Source of the DNA: CAYONM01 sp964405325
GTDB lineage: Bacteria; Planctomycetota; UBA11346
Direction of reading: 5' to 3'
Assembly: GCA_964405325.1 (NCBI GenBank)
Contig: CAYONM010000097.1
Location: forward strand, 1 to 13,392
Length of the DNA stretch: 13,392 nucleotides
The position numbers and the translations under genes are program-made. This document shows, in pieces, positions 1 through 8,139 of this stretch (positions within the stretch are counted from its first letter, which is position 1; every line of letters starts with the position of its first letter). Below the pieces are notes generated by a model that saw nothing but the letters and a program-made list of their open reading frames with translations, was not told where the DNA came from and searched no databases.

Positions 1-1
1 C

Positions 2-814
2 GCAGCCCTGACCCTGATCCCGGTGATCTACCTGGTGGTCGCCCTGGCCATGGCCGCCACCGGCGCCGGTTATCCCATCTGCCGCTACGATCCCTTTGTC
101 GGCTTTTTTCGCCTGGATGGCTTCGCCCCCTGGCTTTTGACCGGCGCCGGTCTGCTGCTGTTGGGAACGGTGATCGCCCGGCCCTACTGTCGCTTCCTCT
201 GCCCTTACGGCGTGCTGCTGGGTTGGGCCAGCCGCTTCGCCAAGCATCCGGTCACCACCTCGCCCACCACCTGCATCACCTGCCACCTGTGCGCCGACTC
301 CTGCCCCATGCAGGCTCTGCGGCCACCCGGCAGTCTGCTGGACCAGGGCGACCCGAAGCAAGCGCGCCGCACCGTGGCAGCGCTGTTGATTCTGCTGCCG
401 GTACTGGTGCTCGGCGGTGGCGCGGTGGGCTGGCTGGGCGGGCATTATCTGGCTCCAGCGCACAAGACCGTGCAGCTGGGCCTGGATGTGATCGCCGTGC
501 GCGAAGGCCGTATGGAACCAACCCTCGATACCGACGCCTTCGCCGCTGGCGAAGTGACCGTCGATACCCTGATCCAGCGTGGCCGGGCACAAATCCGCCG
601 CATGAGCTGGGCCGGCGCGATCTTTGGCGCTCTGCTGGGCCTGTTCCTGGGGATGCGCCTGCTGCGCCTGACCCGGCACATTCGCGACGACGACTGGGTA
701 CCGGATCAGGGCGCCTGCGTCGCCTGCGCCCGCTGCTTCGATTTCTGTCCTCTGGAACAGCAACGCCGACACGGCACCGATCCCGATGAATTGATCAACA
801 AGAAGACCAGCTGA
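2..814 (+). CDS. NosR/NapH-like membrane polyferredoxin (5' end missing)
   Basis: The reading frame is open from base 2, so the N-terminus lies outside the window; the GTG at 23 is not a believable start. The visible part has two hydrophobic segments near its beginning, then the signature RPYCRFLCPYG (CX3CP after an arginine-rich turn) that marks the NosR/NapH/CcoG membrane iron-sulfur family. A complete [4Fe-4S] motif (CITCHLCADSCP) follows, then two more membrane spans around a ~50-residue polar stretch, then a second complete motif (CVACARCFDFCP) near the C-terminus. Proteins of this family pass electrons between cytoplasm and periplasm; NosR carries an N-terminal periplasmic FMN domain, and whether this one does lies upstream of the window. 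It is the first visible gene of a cluster with a propeller protein and NADH-dehydrogenase-like subunits 110 bases downstream, so membrane electron transfer for them is a reasonable inference. The exact substrate is unknown. Confidence 0.8.
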   Translation, partial: AALTLIPVIYLVVALAMAATGAGYPICRYDPFVGFFRLDGFAPWLLTGAGLLLLGTVIARPYCRFLCPYGVLLGWASRFAKHPVTTSPTTCITCHLCADSCPMQALRPPGSLLDQGDPKQARRTVAALLILLPVLVLGGGAVGWLGGHYLAPAHKTVQLGLDVIAVREGRMEPTLDTDAFAAGEVTVDTLIQRGRAQIRRMSWAGAIFGALLGLFLGMRLLRLTRHIRDDDWVPDQGACVACARCFDFCPLEQQRRHGTDPDELINKKTS

Positions 815-867
815 TGTCCAGCCCGGCATCGTCATATTGCTGAAAACGAGCCACATCGTACAAAAAG

Positions 868-898
868 CGGTGTCCCTCGGCCCGAACCGAGCCCACCG
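868..898 (+). other. Interrupted hairpin upstream of the propeller gene
   Basis: Two stacked pairing blocks can be read directly: CGGTG (868-872) with CACCG (894-898), and CTCGG (876-880) with CCGAG (887-891), separated by small bulges and closed by a 6-base loop. There is no T-run after it, so it is not an ordinary intrinsic terminator. It ends about 10 bases before the ribosome binding site of the propeller gene and could stabilise or process the operon mRNA. That role is a guess. Confidence 0.4.
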
Positions 899-924
899 TA
901 GCCCCGCCTGGAGAGTCAGATCCC

Positions 925-2658
925 ATGACCAACACCATCGCCCTGTCACCCGAAACCCGCCAGGCCTGGCGCTCGGCACTGTCCGGACTCAGTCTGATCT
1001 GCGGTATTTTCATCGCCACCATCAGCCTGCTGCTGCTCTTCGGCGCCTGGCACGTGCAGCGCCTGGATCCCGTGCAGATGCCGCTGCTGGATCATTTACA
1101 GGCGCAGATCACCGCCGAACCCGGCAACGAAAAGCTGAAAGAACAGGCTCGGCAGCTGGACCTCGTGCTGCGCCGCGATGTGTTCGACTTCTACGCCAAG
1201 AAAGAGCTTGGCGCACGTTTTATTCTGGCCGCTGGCCTGGTGATGGTGGTCGCGATCACCGCCCTGCGACGGCTGAGGCCACCCGCTGAAAGCATTGATC
1301 CGACGAAAACCGCCCAGGTCTGGGCGGCAGCCCCGGCCCGCCTTGGCATTGGCGCCACCGCCACCCTGGGCTGTACCGCGCTGGTGCTGTCAGCCTGGAC
1401 CGATCGCAGCTTGGAGCCGCTGAAGCAGGCACAGATCAATCCGAATCCACCGGCGGTCGTTGCAGCTGACGCCGATTCCCAAGCGCCAGGCAGCGACATC
1501 GCCACCGCAGCTGCCGCCGAACTGGAGAGCCAGGAAGTACATTGGGCCGCCTTCCGCCACGTCGCGGGTCGCGGCATTGACCAAGCCGAGAATCCGCCCA
1601 CCAACCTTGGCGATGATCATCAATTGTGGAGCACTGCCCTGCCGAAGCCGGGCTTCGCCTCGGTGATTGCAGTCGGCGACCAGGTGTTCACCTGCGGCGG
1701 CGACGACGACGCTTGTTTCCTGTACGCGCTGAACGCCGACAGTGGCGAGCTGAACTGGGAAGTGGAAATCCCCGCGCCTTCGGACAACGGCGAGCTGATG
1801 GTGGCCGATTCCGGCTACGCCGCACCGACTCCCTGTTCTGACGGCAAACGCATTTTCGCCAACGCGGTGATCGGCACTGTGATCGCCACCGATCTGCAGG
1901 GCAACATGCTCTGGACCCGCGATCTGGGCACGCCGACCATCAATTACGGCTATTCCTCATCGCTGGTCCATCACAATGGCAAGGTTTTCGTGCAGTGGGA
2001 CACCGATTTCGGCTGCAAGGTCCTGGCGCTGGATGCCGAGAACGGTGAAACCGTGTGGGAAACCGAGCGCGACGTCATGGCCAGCTGGGCCTCACCCATC
2101 GTCACCGATACCGAACCGCCGGTGCTGGTACTGATCGCCGACCCGCATTTGGCCGGCTACAATCCGGAAACCGGGGAGCAGCTGTGGAAATACGAGGAGA
2201 TCTTCGGCGAGGTCGGCCCCAGCCCCAGCTACGGTGCTGGCATCGTGGTCGGCTGCCAGGACGGTTCCTCGCTGTTGGCAGTGGATCCGGTCAGCGGCGA
2301 GCAGAAATGGCTGAACGAGGATCTGGACCTGCCCGACACCTCCAGCCCCCTGGTAACCACCACCGGTCGGGTCTACGTGCCGGTCACCTGGGGCCTGCTC
2401 AGCTGCGTCGATGCCACCAGTGGCGAAAAACTCTGGGAGCATGAATACGACAACAGCATCTGGTCATCACCGATCCAGGTGGGCGAATTGATCTACCTCT
2501 GCGACCGGGGTGGGTTTCTGCATGTGTTCAAGGACAGCGCCGAAGGCTATCAGGAAGTGGCCTCCACCAGCATCGACCGCGACATCGTCGCCACCCCCGC
2601 CATTGTCGATCAGCGACTGTACATCCGGGTCGGCGTCGACGTCATGGCCTTCGAATAA
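925..2658 (+). CDS. Membrane-anchored PQQ-like (BamB-type) beta-propeller protein
   Basis: A 577-residue protein. ATG at 925 is preceded by TGGAGA about 10 bases upstream. Three hydrophobic segments stand at roughly residues 18-43, 96-114 and 138-158, joined by a polar loop after the first that is rich in charged residues and probably helical. From about residue 230 to the end, repeats of the form 'GE..W' recur (GELNWE, GNMLWT, GETVWE, GEQLWK, GEQKWL, GEKLWE). This is the blade motif of PQQ-like/BamB propellers. By topology the propeller should face the periplasm. No haem motif is seen, and nothing shows that PQQ is bound; many propellers of this fold bind none and act as scaffolds. It lies between the NosR-like gene and the NuoE-NuoF gene on the same strand, so it probably belongs to the same membrane redox complex. 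The fold is clear, the function is not. Confidence 0.85.
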   Translation: MTNTIALSPETRQAWRSALSGLSLICGIFIATISLLLLFGAWHVQRLDPVQMPLLDHLQAQITAEPGNEKLKEQARQLDLVLRRDVFDFYAKKELGARFILAAGLVMVVAITALRRLRPPAESIDPTKTAQVWAAAPARLGIGATATLGCTALVLSAWTDRSLEPLKQAQINPNPPAVVAADADSQAPGSDIATAAAAELESQEVHWAAFRHVAGRGIDQAENPPTNLGDDHQLWSTALPKPGFASVIAVGDQVFTCGGDDDACFLYALNADSGELNWEVEIPAPSDNGELMVADSGYAAPTPCSDGKRIFANAVIGTVIATDLQGNMLWTRDLGTPTINYGYSSSLVHHNGKVFVQWDTDFGCKVLALDAENGETVWETERDVMASWASPIVTDTEPPVLVLIADPHLAGYNPETGEQLWKYEEIFGEVGPSPSYGAGIVVGCQDGSSLLAVDPVSGEQKWLNEDLDLPDTSSPLVTTTGRVYVPVTWGLLSCVDATSGEKLWEHEYDNSIWSSPIQVGELIYLCDRGGFLHVFKDSAEGYQEVASTSIDRDIVATPAIVDQRLYIRVGVDVMAFE

Positions 2659-2751
2659 GCGACCTGAGGACAGCCGATTGTCGACAGCACGCCGAAGGCG
2701 GCCCCACTGTAATGCCGACCGGTACCAGGTCACTCAGAAGCAGGAGTCCTC

Positions 2752-5193
2752 ATGAGTCAGGATGATGACAATTTGGATGTCGATGTTCGGGATGTCGATG
2801 CCATCATCGCAGGGATCGGCCGCGAGCAGCGGCATCTATTGGCGATCCTGCAGGCGATCCAGCATCGCTACCGCTTCCTGCCGGAAGCGGCGCTGAAGCG
2901 GATCGCCGAAACCACCGACATCAGCGCCCAATCCATTGCTGGCGTGTCCACCTTCTTTCCGCAGTTCCGCCACAAGCCCATGGGCGAGCACGAGGTCTGC
3001 GTCTGTGTTGGCACAGCCTGCCATGTCAAAGGTGCCGACCGGGTGCACGATGGCCTGATTCAGAAACTTGACGTTGCCGAAGGTGACGACACCTCGCCCG
3101 ATGGTCAGTTTACGGTACAAAAGGTCGCCTGTCTCGGCTGCTGCACCTTGGCGCCGGTGGTCCAGGTGGACGATATCACCTATGGCCGTATCGAACCCGA
3201 TGCCCTGCATATCAACCATGTGATCGACGACTTCCTGAAGCAGAAGGCCGCTGGCGGGTCGAAGGAACAGGAAGTCTATCCCAACAACGACGATGCCGAT
3301 GGCGAAATACGCATCGGCATGGGCAGCTGCTGCATTGCCTCGGGCTCGTCCAAGGTAGAGCAAGCCCTGCAGGCCAGCCTGGCACAGCTGGGCGCGCGCG
3401 TGAAAGTGCGCCACGTCGGCTGCGTCGGCATGTGCCACCGCGTGCCACTGGTGGAGGTGATCCCCACCGGTGGCGAGAGTTTTTTGTATCAGAAAGTGGA
3501 GCCCGATGACGTACTCGCCATCGTCCGCCACCACTTCGAGCCCAAAGGCACCTGGATCCGCATCCGCGACGCCGCCAACCGTTTCGTCGACAAGCTGGTA
3601 TTGGGCGAGAGCATCGACCGGGTGCGCAGCCGCTTCCTGACCACCATGGAAGCGCCGGTGCAGGCCTTCTTGGCACCGCAGAAAAATCTCGGCACCGAAC
3701 ACTGCGGCGCCATCTCGCCGCTGGACCTGGAGGACTTCCTCAAACGCGGTGGTTTCGAAGGGCTGAAAAAAGCCCTGACCGAACTGAGCCCGCAAGCAGT
3801 GGTCGACGAGGTCCGCGCCGCCGGCCTACGCGGCCGTGGCGGCGGCGGCTTCACCACTGCCCAGAAATGGACCTTCATGCGCAACGCCGAAGGTTCGTCA
3901 AAATATATCATCGCCAATGGCGACGAGGGCGACCCGGGCGCCTTCATGGATCGCATGATCATGGAGAGCTACCCCTTCCGCGTTCTGGAAGGCATGTGCA
4001 TCGCCGCCTACGCCTGCGGCTCCAACCAGGGCTTTCTGTATATTCGCGCCGAGTATCCGCTGGCGGTGCAACGCCTCCGCGAAGCGATCGCCATCTGCGA
4101 AAAAGAAGGCTACCTCGGTGATCATATCATGGGCTCGGATTTCTCGCTGAAGCTGGACATCGTCCAAGGCGCCGGCGCCTTCGTCTGCGGTGAAGAAACC
4201 GCCCTGATCGCCTCCATCGAGGGTCGTCGCGGCCTGCCCAGCCTGCGCCCACCCTTCCCGGCCCAGGCCGGCCTGTGGGGCAAGCCGACCCTGGTCAATA
4301 ATGTCGAAACCTTCTCGCTGGTGCCCTACACCCTCCGTCATGGTGCCAACGAGATCGCTCAGCACGGCACCGAAAAAAGCCGCGGCACCAAAGTCTTCGC
4401 GCTCACTGGCAAGCTGGAGCGCGGCGGCCTGATCGAAGTCCCCATGGGGCTCAGCATCCGCGATATTGTCGAGGGCATCGGTGGTGGCGTCGCTGGCGGA
4501 CACAAGCCCAAGGCGGTCCAGATCGGCGGCCCCTCCGGCGGCTGTATTCCAGAGCGCCTCTGGGACACCTCGGTGGACTACGAAGCCCTCGGCGGCATCG
4601 GCGCCATGATGGGCTCTGGCGGTTTGGTGGTGCTGGACGACACCGATTGCATGGTGGACGTGGCCCGATACTTCCTCGCCTTCACCCAGCGCGAGAGCTG
4701 CGGCAAGTGCACCCCCTGCCGGGTCGGCACCAAACGCATGCTGGAAATTCTCGACCGACTCTGCCAAGGCCGGGCGAAAAAGGACGACCTACAGAAACTC
4801 GAGCACCTGGCGCACTCGGTCAAGGCCCAGAGCCTGTGCGGCCTGGGTAAAACCGCGCCCAATCCCATCCTCACCACGCTGGAATATTTCCGCGACGAAT
4901 ACGAAGCGCACCTGGAAGGCCGTTGCCCGGCCGGCAAGTGCCAGGCCCTGATCGCCTACGACATCACCGACGACTGCATCGGCTGCACCAAGTGCGCCCA
5001 GGACTGTCCGGTAAACGCGATCCCCAACACGCCGTACCAGGTGCACACCATCGACAACGAACTGTGCACCGCCTGCGACGCCTGCCGCCAGGTGTGCCCG
5101 GTGGACGCGGTGATCATCACCGACCGCGCAACGTTGGCAAAGAAAACTGTAACTCCCGCGAAGAACCCAGCCAAGAAAGAGAGCGCCGCATGA
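2752..5193 (+). CDS. NuoE-NuoF fusion, NAD(H)-binding flavoprotein subunit (HydC-HydB type)
   Basis: An 813-residue fusion, with AGGAG 5 bases before the ATG. Residues 1-165 are a NuoE/HydC thioredoxin-like [2Fe-2S] domain (C85-x4-C90, C127-x3-C131). Residues ~187-263 are a second thioredoxin-like domain with GSCCIASG and GCVGMC, as at the front of HydB/HndC. The NuoF core follows: FMN loop RGRGGGGF (360-367), GAGAFVCGEETA (from 473) at the flavin/NADH pocket, an SLBB region, and the N3-type [4Fe-4S] cysteines C650, C653, C656 and C696 with the canonical 39-residue gap. A two-cluster ferredoxin tail has C742/745/748/752 and C772/775/778/782, then a basic end. All ligands of the NuoF core are present, so it should oxidise or reduce NAD(H). 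The domain order matches HydB of bifurcating hydrogenases rather than complex I NuoF, with the HydC partner fused in front. It overlaps the next gene at ATGA. Confidence 0.95.
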   Translation: MSQDDDNLDVDVRDVDAIIAGIGREQRHLLAILQAIQHRYRFLPEAALKRIAETTDISAQSIAGVSTFFPQFRHKPMGEHEVCVCVGTACHVKGADRVHDGLIQKLDVAEGDDTSPDGQFTVQKVACLGCCTLAPVVQVDDITYGRIEPDALHINHVIDDFLKQKAAGGSKEQEVYPNNDDADGEIRIGMGSCCIASGSSKVEQALQASLAQLGARVKVRHVGCVGMCHRVPLVEVIPTGGESFLYQKVEPDDVLAIVRHHFEPKGTWIRIRDAANRFVDKLVLGESIDRVRSRFLTTMEAPVQAFLAPQKNLGTEHCGAISPLDLEDFLKRGGFEGLKKALTELSPQAVVDEVRAAGLRGRGGGGFTTAQKWTFMRNAEGSSKYIIANGDEGDPGAFMDRMIMESYPFRVLEGMCIAAYACGSNQGFLYIRAEYPLAVQRLREAIAICEKEGYLGDHIMGSDFSLKLDIVQGAGAFVCGEETALIASIEGRRGLPSLRPPFPAQAGLWGKPTLVNNVETFSLVPYTLRHGANEIAQHGTEKSRGTKVFALTGKLERGGLIEVPMGLSIRDIVEGIGGGVAGGHKPKAVQIGGPSGGCIPERLWDTSVDYEALGGIGAMMGSGGLVVLDDTDCMVDVARYFLAFTQRESCGKCTPCRVGTKRMLEILDRLCQGRAKKDDLQKLEHLAHSVKAQSLCGLGKTAPNPILTTLEYFRDEYEAHLEGRCPAGKCQALIAYDITDDCIGCTKCAQDCPVNAIPNTPYQVHTIDNELCTACDACRQVCPVDAVIITDRATLAKKTVTPAKNPAKKESAA

Positions 5194-6812
5194 TCACGCT
5201 GCAGATCGACGGTCGCGAGGTCCAGGTTGAAGACGGCCAGACGGTGCTGCAGGCGGCGGAGAAACTCGGCATCGAGATTCCGACCCTGTGCCATCTGGAA
5301 GGCTTGCCGTCCTACACCAGCTGCATGGTCTGCGTCTGCGCCGATGCGAAATCCGGCCGCTTGTTTCCCAGCTGCGGTTTTCCCGCCGCCGAAGGCATGC
5401 AGGTGGACGCCTCCTCAGATACGGTCAAGAGCGCCCGGCGCGACGCCTTGGAATTGCTGCTATCCGAACACGTTGGCGACTGTGAAGCCCCCTGCCAGCA
5501 AGTCTGCCCGGCCAGCCTGGACATTGCCCGCATGGCGCGCGACGTCCAAAACGACAACCAGATTGCCGCCATTGCCGGAATCAAAGAAAACCTGGCCCTA
5601 CCGGCCGTACTCGGCTACGTCTGCCCAGCGCCTTGCGAAAAGGGATGTCGTCGCGGTGGTGACGATCACCTGTCCATCCGCCTGATGCATCGTTCCGTAG
5701 CTGAAGCGGATCTTGCTGCCGACAAGCCCTGGATGCCCGATTGCGCCAAGCACACCGACAAGCGGGTCGCTATCGTCGGCGCCGGCCCGGCCGGTCTCTC
5801 GGCGGCGTATTACCTGCGCCAATATGGCCACGCCTGCGTTATTCTGGATGCCGGCAAAGCCCCCGGCGGCCAACTGCGCACCGCCGAGATGGAAGAACGC
5901 CCCCTGCCCCTGCGCGTACTTGATGACGAGGTGGCACGTATCCAGTGCCTCGGTGTCGACATCCGCCAGGGCGAGAAACTCGGCGAAACCGTCACCCTGA
6001 CGCAACTGCAACAGGACTATGATGCGGTCATCCTGGCCCTGGGCAAAATGCCCATCGACGACATCACCGCTCTGGGCCTGGACACCGCTCGCCGCGGCGT
6101 ACAGGTGGACAGTTTCACCCTGCAGACCAGCCAGCCGGGCGTATTCGCCGCCGGCGGTTTCATCCATGGCCTGAAACTGGCGGTCCGCGCCGTGGGTGAC
6201 GGCCGCATCGCTGCTGCTGCCTGTGACCAGTATCTGCGCGGCGCCGAAATCCGCGGCGCCCGGCCGCGTTTCAATTCCAAGATCGGCAAAATGCAGGCCG
6301 GTGAGCTGAAAGCCTTTCTCGGCCAAGCCTCGACCGGCGCCCCGATCAGCTCGACCGGTGGCTGCGATGGCGAATGCTACACCGAAGACGAAAGCGCACG
6401 CGAAGGCGAACGCTGCCTGGCCTGCGACTGCCGCAAAGCCGACAGCTGCAAACTACGGCAGTACGCGGAGGAATACGACGCCAAACAGAACCGCTTCGCC
6501 GGCGAAGACCGCAAGCGGGTGGTGATTTTGCGCGATCATGGCAACGTGGTCTTCGAACCTGGCAAATGCATCAAATGCGGTATCTGTACCCGTATCTGCG
6601 AACAGCACCGGGAGGAATTGGGCTTGGCCTTTGTCGGCCGCGGCTTCGACGTCAACCTGACCGTACCTTTCGGCAACACTATCGCCGACGGCATGCGTAC
6701 CTGCGCCAATGAGGTGGTCGATGCCTGCCCCACCGCCGCCCTGGCCTTCGCTGAACACGAACGCCTATCGGTGCCGGGCACCGCCAGCAAGGACGCCTCC
6801 CCGGCCGCATAA
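5190..6812 (+). CDS. NuoG-type [2Fe-2S] / GltD-like FAD / ferredoxin hybrid without NAD(P)H domain
   Basis: 540 residues. The start ATG (5190) overlaps the upstream stop as ATGA, which implies translational coupling; an in-frame extension upstream would run through the end of the NuoF gene and was rejected. Residues 1-78 form a NuoG/HydA-like [2Fe-2S] domain (C34-x10-C45-x2-C48-x13-C62). H94-x3-C98-x3-C102-x3-C106 and CPAPCEKGC (145-153) match the GltD/NfnL-type iron-sulfur region. GAGPAG (197-202) begins an FAD fold. Only 32 residues separate the ALG at 283-285 from GVFAAGG (317-323), where GltD-family enzymes normally carry a whole NAD(P)H-binding Rossmann domain. GVFAAGG also has Gly where Asp is usual. 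A cysteine cluster (RCLACDCRK...CKLR) and a ferredoxin-like tail follow (C460/463/466/470, then C505 and C513). It probably relays electrons between the NuoEF subunit and a carrier. It resembles Stn/Nfn-type proteins but seems unable to bind NADPH in the usual way. Confidence 0.85.
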   Translation: MITLQIDGREVQVEDGQTVLQAAEKLGIEIPTLCHLEGLPSYTSCMVCVCADAKSGRLFPSCGFPAAEGMQVDASSDTVKSARRDALELLLSEHVGDCEAPCQQVCPASLDIARMARDVQNDNQIAAIAGIKENLALPAVLGYVCPAPCEKGCRRGGDDHLSIRLMHRSVAEADLAADKPWMPDCAKHTDKRVAIVGAGPAGLSAAYYLRQYGHACVILDAGKAPGGQLRTAEMEERPLPLRVLDDEVARIQCLGVDIRQGEKLGETVTLTQLQQDYDAVILALGKMPIDDITALGLDTARRGVQVDSFTLQTSQPGVFAAGGFIHGLKLAVRAVGDGRIAAAACDQYLRGAEIRGARPRFNSKIGKMQAGELKAFLGQASTGAPISSTGGCDGECYTEDESAREGERCLACDCRKADSCKLRQYAEEYDAKQNRFAGEDRKRVVILRDHGNVVFEPGKCIKCGICTRICEQHREELGLAFVGRGFDVNLTVPFGNTIADGMRTCANEVVDACPTAALAFAEHERLSVPGTASKDASPAA

Positions 6813-7029
6813 AAAATCGAATCTCGTCTCCCTCCCTTTGAGCCTGGCACCCGTCCTGTTCAGCGATAGGCATACGCATACGCACTTCGGCATCGTTCTG
6901 CTCTTGCTGCCTCAGCAGTGAAAAACCACCTCCTCGTCAACCGTCGGCACAGGCAGGCGAGACACCGGCATTCTCAGGAGCCCCATCCACCAAACTCCGC
7001 CGCCTCGCTGCAGTGACGGCGATCGCCCC

Positions 7030-8100
7030 CTACGCCCGCTTCCCACGCAGCCGGTACACATACCCCAAGACCTCCGCCACTTGCTGATAGAAGTCCAAGG
7101 GGATCTCCTGCCCCACTTCCACTGCCTTGGCCAAGGCGCGCGCCAGAGCGACATTTTCCACCTGGATGATATCGTGCTCGGAGGCGATCTGCTTGATACG
7201 TTGGGCAATCAGATCGTAGCCCTTGGCCACACAGACCGGCGCGACCATGGTCGCACGATCGTATTGCAGGGCTACCGCAACGTGGGTGGGATTGGTGATC
7301 ACCACATCTGCCTTGGGGACTTCTTGCATCATGCGCTGCTGGGCCATCTGGCGTTGGATCTGGCGAATTTTCCCTTTCACCAGGGGATCACCTTCGGACT
7401 GCTTGAATTCCTCTTTCACCTCGTGTTTGGTCATCATCAGGTCGCGGTGGTGCTGCCAGCGCTGGTAGATGTAGTCCAATAACGCCACCACCAGCAACAC
7501 CGCAGCCAGCTCGATGCCGAACAGCAACACCATCCAACACATGTCCTCGTAACGCTGGTCCAGGTCGGGTTTGTAGCGGATCTGCTCGGGCACGATGCTG
7601 CTCAGACTCCACCAGGCCACGCTCACCACCAGGGTCAGCTTCAGGACATTGACCACGAATTTCATCATCCCCCGCAGGCCGAACAGCCGCCCCAAACCAG
7701 CGATGGGATTGAGCTTGTTCGGCTTGGGCTCCAGGGGCTTCAGGCTGAAATTCAGGCCGGTTTGGGCCGCCACCGCCATCCCTGCGAACAGGGCCAAAAG
7801 GCCAGCGAAGGAAAACAGCGCCAGACCCGGCCCATAAAACTGCAGCAGGAAGACCGCGCCGGTATCGGGGACGCTGGGCTCCCAGCGCAGGCCGTCGGTG
7901 AGGGCCCAGCGCAGGACGGCAGCAAATTCCCGGTGCATCCAAGGGCCAACCACCACCAGTGCGCCAAAGCCGATCAGCAGCATGGCGGTGGAGGTCACCT
8001 CTTGGCTGACCGCCACCTGCCCCTGCTCACGGGCGTCGCGCAGCTTTTTTGGCGTGGGATCCTCGGTCTTCTCGCCACCACCACCTTGATCGTCGGGCAT
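7030..8100 (-). CDS. flhB: FlhB, flagellar type III export switch protein
   Basis: 356 residues, the usual FlhB length. The ATG is preceded by GGGAG at a 5-base distance on the minus strand. The N-terminus has the typical EKTEDPTPKKLRDAREQGQV stretch. Four hydrophobic segments lie at about residues 38-55, 85-113, 146-170 and 187-210. The self-cleavage motif N270-P271-T272-H273 stands almost exactly where E. coli FlhB has it (N269/P270), followed by VAVALQYD and a complete cytoplasmic domain (EVGQEIP...VAEVLGYVYRL). All features needed for a working export gate switch are present. A type III secretion homologue (SctU) is possible, but the overall form fits the flagellar protein better. No other flagellar gene lies in the window: the 217 bases after its stop hold no gene I can support, and a divergent small gene lies upstream. 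Confidence 0.95.
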   Translation of the reverse strand: MPDDQGGGGEKTEDPTPKKLRDAREQGQVAVSQEVTSTAMLLIGFGALVVVGPWMHREFAAVLRWALTDGLRWEPSVPDTGAVFLLQFYGPGLALFSFAGLLALFAGMAVAAQTGLNFSLKPLEPKPNKLNPIAGLGRLFGLRGMMKFVVNVLKLTLVVSVAWWSLSSIVPEQIRYKPDLDQRYEDMCWMVLLFGIELAAVLLVVALLDYIYQRWQHHRDLMMTKHEVKEEFKQSEGDPLVKGKIRQIQRQMAQQRMMQEVPKADVVITNPTHVAVALQYDRATMVAPVCVAKGYDLIAQRIKQIASEHDIIQVENVALARALAKAVEVGQEIPLDFYQQVAEVLGYVYRLRGKRA

Positions 8101-8122
8101 GCCAGCTCCCGTTGTGTTTCAC

Positions 8123-8139
8123 GACACCGTATCAGTGTC
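8123..8139. promoter_or_regulatory. Imperfect palindrome between flhB and the divergent small gene
   Basis: GACAC (8123-8127) and GTGTC (8135-8139) are inverted with a 7-base spacer, in the 109-base gap between two divergent start codons. This is the usual place and size for a repressor or activator site. No convincing -35/-10 pair could be fixed on either strand, so the call rests on symmetry and position only. Confidence 0.25.

Noticed and set aside
2836..3795. A 319-codon minus-strand frame opposite the NuoE-NuoF gene
   Set aside because: Shadow of a gene with unambiguous cofactor motifs; the predicted product has no domain pattern.
6813..7029. Terminator or small gene between the redox operon and flhB
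   Set aside because: Only a weak 5-bp hairpin (TGCTG/CAGCA near 6906-6918) is seen, without a T-run on either strand, and no open frame with a start site looks real.
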